A stretch of 64,000 bases of DNA, taken from assembly GCF_000152705.1 (NCBI RefSeq), contig NZ_CH672413.1, forward strand, positions 3,937,046 to 4,001,045, written 5' to 3'. A program made the position numbers and the translations under genes. The notes beneath the pieces are model-generated. The model did not search any database. It had not been told where the DNA came from and saw only the letters and a program-made list of their open reading frames with translations. This DNA is from Janibacter sp. HTCC2649 (GTDB taxonomy: Bacteria > Actinomycetota > Actinomycetes > Actinomycetales > Dermatophilaceae). Each line of letters starts with the position of its first letter. Within the stretch, counting starts at the first letter, position 1. This document shows positions 57,390 to 64,000 of the stretch, piece by piece.

Positions 57390-57398
57390 AGTGACCTC
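57387..57398 (+). promoter_or_regulatory. Leaderless promoter -10 of the FAH-family gene, sharing a stop codon
   Basis: TAGAGT (57387-57392), six bases, GTG 57399. The first three bases of the -10 box are the globin gene's TAG stop codon. Confidence 0.55.
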
Positions 57399-58172
57399 GT
57401 GCGCATCGCGAGATTTACGACAGGTGAAGACCCCGTCTACGGCCTGGTCGACGGAGCCGGCGAGAAGATCGCCGAGATCACCGGAGACCCGCTGTACACG
57501 AAGATCGAGCTGACGGGCGCGACCCACCTCGTCGCAGATGTGCGCCTGCTCGCGCCGGTCATTCCGCGCAGCAAGGTCATCGGCATCGGCAAGAACTACG
57601 CCGATCACGCCAAGGAGATGGGTGGCGAGGCGCCGTCCTCGCCACTGATGTTCCTCATCCCCAACACTGCGGTCGTCGGTCCGGGTGACCCCGTCGTCAT
57701 CCCCGGCTTCACCCAAGAGGTGAGCTACGAGGGAGAACTGGCCGTCATCATCGGCCGGGTCGCCAAGGACGTGCCGGTCGACCAGGCGCTCTCGGTCGTC
57801 TTCGGCTACACCGTTGCCAACGACGTCACCGCGCGTGACCTCCAGCGCGGCGACGGCCAGTGGGCGCGGGCCAAGGGCCTCGACACGTTCTGCCCACTCG
57901 GCCCGTGGATCGAGACCAGCCTGGACCCGGCGGCCTGCCGCATCAGGACGACCCTCGACGGCGACGTCGTGCAGGACGGATCCACCTCCGACATGGTCCA
58001 CGGTGTCGCCGAGCTCATCGCCCACGCCTCGCAGGCCTTCACCCTGCTGCCGGGCGATGTCATCCTCACCGGCACTCCCGCGGGCGTCGGTCAGGTCGTG
58101 GCAGGCCAGCGCGTCGACATCGAGATCGATCAGATCGGCACCCTGAGCAACCCCTTCGTCGACGCGGAGTAG
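57399..58172 (+). CDS. Fumarylacetoacetate hydrolase-family protein
   Basis: The 257-residue protein has the FAH fold: IGIGKNYADHAKEMGG near residue 62, LMFLIPNTAVVGPGDPVVIP (in parts) near 85, the metal-binding Glu in YEGELAVIIGR near 109, TARDLQRGDGQWARAKGLD near 145 and GDVILTGTPAGVG near 220. Members hydrolyse acyl-pyruvates or act as oxaloacetate decarboxylases. The gene precedes gltX in many actinobacteria. Its GTG start follows the TAGAGT-N6 layout. Confidence 0.9.
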   Translation: MRIARFTTGEDPVYGLVDGAGEKIAEITGDPLYTKIELTGATHLVADVRLLAPVIPRSKVIGIGKNYADHAKEMGGEAPSSPLMFLIPNTAVVGPGDPVVIPGFTQEVSYEGELAVIIGRVAKDVPVDQALSVVFGYTVANDVTARDLQRGDGQWARAKGLDTFCPLGPWIETSLDPAACRIRTTLDGDVVQDGSTSDMVHGVAELIAHASQAFTLLPGDVILTGTPAGVGQVVAGQRVDIEIDQIGTLSNPFVDAE

Positions 58173-58209
58173 CGCGCGGATCACCGCGAGGGCTGCGAGA
58201 CTCGCCGGC

Positions 58210-58305
58210 ATGAAGGTCTTCCCGTTCGCCGTGCAGCTGTCCTGGGGTCTCGGTCTGGTCCTGGCGGCCCTCATCCTCGGAACCCGAGAGTCCTTCGACT
58301 ACTGA
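58210..58305 (+). CDS. Possible 31-residue single-helix membrane peptide
   Basis: A short ORF with a hydrophobic core (LSWGLGLVLAALILG) and the tail TRESFDY starts at ATG 58210, 37 bases after the FAH gene. There is no convincing RBS, and its last seven bases overlap the convergent GNAT gene. Codons are native. It may be a real small protein or chance. Confidence 0.3.
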   Translation: MKVFPFAVQLSWGLGLVLAALILGTRESFDY

Positions 58306-58874
58306 GGACCAGCCGGCCAGGAGTCGGCGAGCAGGTGGAAGGTCACGTGCGGGGCCAGCGGATGGTCGTTCGGCAGGTCTGGATGCAGGCTGCGCGTGTG
58401 CTCGCGCAGCCCGAGCCGTCGCATGACCGCCTGCGACGGTGTGTTGACGACGGCGGTCCAGGACCAGAGTTCGTCCAGACCCAGGCGGCGTATGCCGTCC
58501 GCAACACTCGCGTGCGCCGCTTCCGTCGCGAACCCGTTCCCCCACGCTGACCGCGCCAGGCGCCACCCGACCTCGACGCCGCCCGCGCCGGGGGAGCCGG
58601 GGTGCATCGGTGCCAGCCCGACGAAGCCGATCAACTCGCCCGTGACGTCGCGATCCACTCGGTCCACCGCCCAGAGGCCGTAGCCAAGGCTGTCGAAGGT
58701 GCCGTCCACCCGCTCGACCATCGCGTCCGACTCCTCGCGCGACCGCGTGCTCGGGAAGTAGCGCATGACGTCGGGGTCGGCGTTCAGGGCGGCGAAGGGT
58801 TCGAGGTCCGAATCGCGCCATCGACGGAGCACGAGACGGTCGGTGTGGAGCAGCGGCGGGGGAGGGGACGGCAT
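58299..58874 (-). CDS. GNAT acetyltransferase (RimJ/RimL type)
   Basis: The 191-residue protein has the GNAT plan: LHTDRLVLRRWRDSDLEPFAALNADP at the N terminus (in parts), GVEVGWRLARSAWGNGFATEAA near residue 95 holding the acetyl-CoA motif (G-N-G-F-A-T), and LWSWTAVVNTPSQAVMRRLGL near 128. RimJ-like enzymes acetylate protein N-termini, aminoglycosides or other amines. The start is ATG 58874; an open extension to 59009 runs through the promoter of the divergent gene. Two octamers occur, one forcing ATA in Gly-Ile-Arg (58490). Confidence 0.88.
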   Translation of the reverse strand: MPSPPPPLLHTDRLVLRRWRDSDLEPFAALNADPDVMRYFPSTRSREESDAMVERVDGTFDSLGYGLWAVDRVDRDVTGELIGFVGLAPMHPGSPGAGGVEVGWRLARSAWGNGFATEAAHASVADGIRRLGLDELWSWTAVVNTPSQAVMRRLGLREHTRSLHPDLPNDHPLAPHVTFHLLADSWPAGPQ

Positions 58875-59024
58875 ACCCGTCAGCGTGGCATTTCTGTCCC
58901 GCCGAAAAAAGTGTGAAGAAACTTTGCCGGAGGTGTCGTATCCACGTGGGGCCGTTCGTGGAGAGGATGAACGACACCACAGGGCGCCACGCGGCGGCCG
59001 GTCGCTCACCAGAGGAGAACGATC

Positions 59025-59378
59025 ATGACGCAGTACATGCTTTCGGTCATGGGCAGCGCAGACGCCGAGACGCCCACCGACGAGGTGATGCAGGAGATGT
59101 TCGCGACCGTCGGGCGCTTCAACGACAAGGTGCAGGCCGCCGGGAAGTGGGTGTTCGCGGGCGGCCTCGAGGCGATCACGACCGCGACCACGGTGGACGC
59201 GACCGGCGAGAAGCCCACTGTCACCGATGGTCCCTACTCCGAGGCCAAGGAGTTCCTCGGGGGCTTCTGGATCATCGAGGCGACCGACCTGGACGACGCG
59301 CTCGACTGGGCCAAGCAGGGCTCTGCTGCCTGTGGTGCCCCGGTCGAGGTTCGGCCGTTCGACGCTGCCTCCCAGTGA
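59025..59378 (+). CDS. DGPF/YCII-domain protein, partner of ECF42
   Basis: The 117-residue protein has MTQYMLSVMGS at the N terminus, FNDKVQAAGKWVFAGGLE near residue 35, and DGPYSEAKEFLGGFWIIEA near 68, which is the DGPF motif region of this family. DGPF proteins are almost always encoded next to ECF42 sigma factors, with roles in detergent or antibiotic stress. It is followed ten bases later by that sigma gene. ATG 59025 follows AGAGGAGAA. Confidence 0.9.
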   Translation: MTQYMLSVMGSADAETPTDEVMQEMFATVGRFNDKVQAAGKWVFAGGLEAITTATTVDATGEKPTVTDGPYSEAKEFLGGFWIIEATDLDDALDWAKQGSAACGAPVEVRPFDAASQ

Positions 59379-59388
59379 TCGCCGGCGA

Positions 59389-60633
59389 GTGACCGCTCAC
59401 GAACCTGCCGCCGCTCTCGGTGCGGACGCCGTCACTGACGTCGTCCGCGCCGAGTACGGCCGTGTCGTTGCCGGGCTCATTCGTCGCTACGGCGACATCG
59501 GTCTCGCCGAGGACGCCCTCGGCGAAGCCATCGTCATCGCGCTCGAGCGGTGGCCGCAGGACGGCGTCCCACCCAATCCCGCCGGGTGGCTCACGACGAC
59601 GGCGAGCCGCAAAGCGCTGGATCACCTGCGCCGCGAGAAGGTCCGCGACGAGAAATACGCCGAGGCCGCCATGATCACCGACGACACGCTCCCGCAGCCG
59701 ACCGGTCCGATCGCGGACGACCGGCTCCGCCTCATCTTCACCTGCTGCCACCCCGCGCTGGCCGAACCCGCCCGCGTCGCCCTGACGCTCCGCCTGCTCG
59801 GAGGTCTCACCGTCGCCGAGATCGCCAACGCCTTCCTCGTACCCGAGACGACGATGGCGCAGCGCATCACCCGGGCCAAGGCCAAGATCGCCAAGGCCCG
59901 CATCCCCTATCGGATCCCCGAGCAGCCAGACCTCGCCGAGCGACTCGACGGCGTTCTCGCCGTGCTCTATCTCGTCTACAACGAGGGTTATCTCAGCTCG
60001 AGCGCCGACAACGCCGACCGTCAGGACCTGGCCGACGAGGCGATCCGGCTCACCCGGGCGGTGCGTTCGATCGCCGACGGCATCGGTTCGCCGCCGGAGG
60101 TCGATGGTCTGCTCGCCCTCATGCTCCTCAGCCAGGCCCGCCGGCCCGCGCGCATTGCCGCCGACGGGAGCCTCGTCACTCTCGACGAGCAGGACCGCAC
60201 GCTCTGGGATGCGGGACTCATCGACGAGGGGCACGCGCTCGTCCGTGAATGCCTGCGCCGCAACGCTCCTGGCACCTATCAGATCCAAGCCGCCATCCAG
60301 GCCGTGCACACGGACGCGCTCGACGTCTCGCTGACGGACTGGAGTCAGGTGGCCGCGCTCTACGACCAACTGATGCACGTGAGCCCCTCGCCGATCGTCG
60401 CCCTCAACCGAGCCGTCGCCGTGGCCGAGCTTGACGGACCACAGGTTGCCCTGGCCGCGGTCGACGGACTGGAGCTCACGGCATACGCACCGTGGCACGC
60501 CACCAGAGCGGATCTGCTGCGCCGTCTGGGACGTACGGACGACGCACGACGCGCGTATGCCGCCGCCATCGCGACCACGGAGAATCCCGCCGAGCGTGCG
60601 TGGCTGGCTTCGCGACGCGAGACTTTGGGCTGA
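59389..60633 (+). CDS. ECF42-type sigma factor with C-terminal TPR extension
   Basis: The 414-residue protein has sigma-70 region 2 (VVRAEYGRVVAGLIRRYGDIGLAEDALGEA in parts, near residue 22) and region 4 (GLTVAEIANAFLVPETTMAQRITRAKAKI in parts, near 145-170). The remaining 230 residues form the TPR-like SnoaL-free C-terminal region characteristic of ECF42, with YNEGYLSSSA, RAVRSIADGIG and ALNRAVAVAELDG. There is no anti-sigma factor gene; the extension is thought to control activity. It is coupled to the DGPF gene upstream. GTG 59389 is the start. Confidence 0.9.
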   Translation: MTAHEPAAALGADAVTDVVRAEYGRVVAGLIRRYGDIGLAEDALGEAIVIALERWPQDGVPPNPAGWLTTTASRKALDHLRREKVRDEKYAEAAMITDDTLPQPTGPIADDRLRLIFTCCHPALAEPARVALTLRLLGGLTVAEIANAFLVPETTMAQRITRAKAKIAKARIPYRIPEQPDLAERLDGVLAVLYLVYNEGYLSSSADNADRQDLADEAIRLTRAVRSIADGIGSPPEVDGLLALMLLSQARRPARIAADGSLVTLDEQDRTLWDAGLIDEGHALVRECLRRNAPGTYQIQAAIQAVHTDALDVSLTDWSQVAALYDQLMHVSPSPIVALNRAVAVAELDGPQVALAAVDGLELTAYAPWHATRADLLRRLGRTDDARRAYAAAIATTENPAERAWLASRRETLG

Positions 60634-60653
60634 ACCGCCGGGTCGTCGTGGTT

Positions 60654-60866
60654 CTACTTCTCGACGCGGAAGCCGAGCTTGATACCGACCTGCCAGTCGG
60701 AGATCTGACCGCCGTCGCCGAGGTGGCCGCGGATCTCGGTCACCTCGAACCAGTCGAGGTTGCGGACACTGGAACTGGCCGAGGTGACCGCGTTCTGCAC
60801 CGCGGCCTCGACACTTTCCGGTGAGCTGCCGACGAGCTCCGAGATGGCATAGACGTGATTGGCCAT
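60654..60866 (-). CDS. Dodecin (flavin-storage protein)
   Basis: The 70-residue protein is a dodecin: NHVYAISELVGSSPESVEAAVQNAV (in parts), RNLDWFEVTEIRGHL near residue 36 with the flavin-stacking Trp, and WQVGIKLGFRVE at the end. Twelve subunits form a hollow sphere that binds riboflavin or FMN. AGGAAC-type RBS lies upstream of ATG 60866. It is convergent with the sigma gene, 20 bases from its stop. Confidence 0.93.
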   Translation of the reverse strand: MANHVYAISELVGSSPESVEAAVQNAVTSASSSVRNLDWFEVTEIRGHLGDGGQISDWQVGIKLGFRVEK

Positions 60867-60927
60867 GAGGTTCCTCCGGACGTCGTGCCGGACGCCGGTC
60901 GCCCGGTCCTGCCCTCAACGTAGACCC

Positions 60928-60933
60928 TAGAAT
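60928..60933 (+). promoter_or_regulatory. Probable -10 box of gltX
   Basis: TAGAAT is followed by nine bases (with GGGGGA) and ATG 60943. The spacing is longer than the strict six-base layout, leaving a minimal leader. Confidence 0.4.
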
Positions 60934-60942
60934 CGGGGGATC

Positions 60943-62471
<1,529 letters not shown>

Positions 62472-62475
<4 letters not shown>

Positions 62476-63224
62476 CGGGCTCGACCTGGTCGCACGTCAC
62501 CGGCGTCCTGTTCGACGCCGACGACACGCTCTACGACACCCGCGCGGCGATGCACGTCGCGGGTGCCGTGGCCGCGGGTCGGCTCTGGCCGAGTGCAGAT
62601 CCTGATCGGGTTGCCGCAGCTGGTGTGCGGTTCCGCGACGACCCGGAAGGTTGGTTCGCGGCCTACACCCGCGGTGAGCTCGAGTTCGACGAGATGCGCC
62701 AGCGTCGGATTGCCGAGATCGGCCGATGGCTCGAGGGCGGCGAAACGGTCTCTCCCGAGGCGTTCTTCGCGATCTACGAGCCGGCCTTCCACGAGGCTCT
62801 CCAGGGCTTCGATGACGTCCGTCCCGCAGTGTCAGCCCTGCAGGCCGCGGGCCTGGCCGTCGGGGTGCTGACGAACTCGTCCGGCGACTACACGACGACC
62901 AAGCTCGCCGCCGCCGGCCTCGACGGGGTCTTCGACGTCATCTGCAGCCGCGACACACTCGGCTTCGGCAAGCCCGATGCTCGGGCCTTCCACGAGGCCT
63001 GCCGACGCATCGGGACGTCCCCGGAGGCGACGCTCTATGTCGGCGACGAGCTCCACACCGATCCGCTCGGAGCGGCAGGAGCGGGTATGCCGGCCGCCTG
63101 GCTCGTGCGCGACGGTCACGTCGCGGAGGAGGGCCGGAAGGCTGTGGCGGCACGCGGCATACCCGTCGTTCCAGGTCTCGACGAGGTGGCGAAAAGGCTC
63201 GGATTGGCCGACGCGGCGGGCTGA
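62472..63224 (+). CDS. HAD-superfamily subfamily IA hydrolase
   Basis: The 250-residue phosphatase-like protein has motif I GVLFDADDTLYDT near residue 11 (nucleophile Asp and acid/base Asp), motif II VGVLTNSSGDYTT near 135, motif III lysine in GFGKPDARAFHEAC near 163 and motif IV LYVGDELHTDPLGA near 190. Small phosphorylated metabolites are the likely substrates. GTG 62472 overlaps the gltX stop (GTGA), so the two are co-translated. Two octamers occur (63086, 63155). Confidence 0.9.
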
Positions 63225-63324
63225 CAGCCGACCGATTTGGGAGTGGGGGGAGCCGCCCGGTAGTATCACTCCTCGGTTCACCGGCGCACGAGGTCTTCGG
63301 ACTGAGGCGGCAGTGATACCCCCT

Positions 63325-63396
63325 TGGGGTATGGTGTAATTGGCAACACTACGGTTTCTGGTACCGTCATTCTAGGTTCGAGTCCTGGTACCCCAG
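63325..63396 (+). tRNA. tRNA-Gln (CTG)
   Basis: The 7-bp acceptor stem TGGGGTA/TACCCCA, D loop, anticodon loop TTCTGGT with CTG, and T-arm GGTTCGAGTCC are present. The discriminator G precedes GCTT; CCA is not encoded. The adjacent tRNA-Glu and upstream gatCAB/gltX together support the indirect route to Gln-tRNA(Gln). TAGTAT (63261) may be its -10 box. Confidence 0.93.
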
Positions 63397-63495
63397 CTTG
63401 GTCAATGCCCTTGTGGCGGAGGCCGATTCGGAAGAGATAGCGTTCTTTGCTATTCTTTCACCTGCTGTCGAAGTTCGCTCCGACAGCACAGTTAT

Positions 63496-63568
63496 GGCCC
63501 CATTGTGTAGCGGCCTAGCACGGCGCCCTCTCACGGCGTTAGCACGGGTTCAAATCCCGTTGGGGCTA
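63496..63568 (+). tRNA. tRNA-Glu (CTC)
   Basis: Acceptor stem GGCCCCA pairs with TGGGGCT (first pair G-T). The anticodon loop CTCTCAC carries CTC, the anticodon stem GCGCC/GGCGT has a G-T pair, and the T-arm is ACGGGTTCAAATCCCGT. It lies 99 bases after tRNA-Gln and is followed by a strong terminator. Confidence 0.93.
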
Positions 63569-63575
63569 CAACTGG

Positions 63576-63607
63576 AAGTCCCCGTCACCACCAGGTGACG
63601 GGGACTT
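63576..63607. terminator. Bidirectional terminator after the tRNA genes
   Basis: AAGTCCCCGTCACC (63576-63589) pairs perfectly with GGTGACGGGGACTT (63594-63607) and is flanked by AA and TT. It ends the tRNA transcript and the convergent IclR transcript. Confidence 0.8.
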
Positions 63608-63630
63608 TCGCGTTGGTGGGGAGGTCCGGC

Positions 63631-64000
63631 TCAGGCGGAGTGCTGCTCCTCCGCGGTCTTGGCGTGACGGGCGAGCACCTCGGTGAGCTTGTTGGCTCCG
63701 GCGATCACGGTCGCGGCGTGGAGCCGACCGGGCTGACGTGAGAGGCGTTCGATGGGTCCCGAGATCGAGACGGCGGCGATGACCCGACCGGAAGGGGAGC
63801 GGACCGGCGCCGAGACCGAGGCGACGCCGGCTTCACGTTCGCCGACACTCTGGGCCCAGCCGCGGCGGCGCACCCCCGAGAGGGTCGTCGCGTTGAAGGC
63901 CGCACCCTGCAGGCCGCGGTGGAGCCGGTCGGGCTCCTCCCAGGCGAGCAGGATCTGCGCGGCCGAGCCAGCGAGCATCGTCAGGCTGGCGCCGATCGGG
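63631..64000 (-). CDS. IclR-family regulator, C-terminal part (NdgR-like), partial
   Basis: The frame stays open to the window edge, so the N-terminal HTH lies outside. The visible 122 residues are the ligand-binding domain: PIGASLTMLAGSAAQILLAW, VRRRGWAQSVGEREAGVASVSAPV, VIAAVSISGPIERLSRQPGR (each in parts). IclR regulators near gltX and leuCD in actinobacteria are NdgR/AreB, which control leucine and other amino acid genes. The position downstream of gltX and tRNA genes supports that identity, but leuCD itself is not visible. Confidence 0.75.
   Translation of the reverse strand, partial: PIGASLTMLAGSAAQILLAWEEPDRLHRGLQGAAFNATTLSGVRRRGWAQSVGEREAGVASVSAPVRSPSGRVIAAVSISGPIERLSRQPGRLHAATVIAGANKLTEVLARHAKTAEEQHSA

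Noticed and set aside
63397-63495. Third tRNA between tRNA-Gln and tRNA-Glu
   Set aside because: The spacer contains a short hairpin but no cloverleaf or T-loop consensus.

Overview
This window is a GC-rich chromosomal segment from an actinobacterium. Core gene order (gatCAB behind ligA; ilvBNC-serA-leuB-ilvE; gltX followed by tRNA-Gln, tRNA-Glu and a divergent IclR/NdgR-type regulator), frequent GTG starts, leaderless promoters and orphan ESX substrates all fit the order Micrococcales. The protein flavour suggests an Intrasporangiaceae-like organism, but that family assignment is inference.

Layout. Bases 1-1.5 kb hold the tail of an unidentified gene and an IS110-type insertion. From 1.6 to 10.8 kb come ligA, a block of orphan type VII secretion genes (two YbaB-like proteins, an EspC-like substrate with a YxxxD signal, a larger effector-like partner, three small membrane proteins) and the gatCAB amidotransferase. 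From 10.9 to 21.5 kb is a mixed stretch: secreted nuclease-like protein, DUF937, PQQ-type sugar dehydrogenase lipoprotein, hydroxyacid dehydrogenase, SixA phosphatase, MarR/MMPL efflux pair, ilvD, GH43-like secreted protein, ogt. A second, unrelated IS110 element (21.6-23.2 kb) lies directly upstream of the ilvBNC promoter. From 23.2 to 33.9 kb is a branched-chain amino acid and serine region: ilv leader peptide and attenuator, ilvBNC, serA, HU, two tiny ORFs, leuB, ilvE. From 34.0 to 44.2 kb is an amine-catabolism cluster: permease, kinase, FAD/folate demethylase, GntR, gamma-glutamyl-amine synthetase, aldehyde dehydrogenase, SDR, PuuD-like hydrolase. From 44.2 to 63.2 kb come mostly housekeeping and secreted proteins, including a leader peptide and attenuator before cimA, an ECF42 sigma factor with its DGPF partner, and gltX. 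The window ends with two tRNAs and the IclR gene.

How the parts connect. Six proteins of branched-chain amino acid synthesis (ilvD, ilvB, ilvN, ilvC, leuB, ilvE) plus citramalate synthase (cimA) are spread over 33 kb. At least two of these transcripts begin with short peptides rich in Leu/Val/Ile codons followed by terminator hairpins. The amine cluster looks like one co-regulated unit under its internal GntR gene.

The most unusual signal is genome-wide rather than one gene. The 8-mer GTATGCCG (or its complement) occurs about 41 times in 64 kb against roughly 2 expected from base composition. It occurs in both orientations and in several reading frames, often forcing rare codons, is absent from both IS elements, and is arranged as inverted pairs in hairpins after several genes. 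That pattern resembles the DNA uptake sequences of Neisseria and Haemophilus; to my knowledge no such sequence is established for this group. A second signal is a rigid leaderless promoter layout (TANNNT-like hexamer, exactly six bases, then the start codon) in front of at least nine genes.
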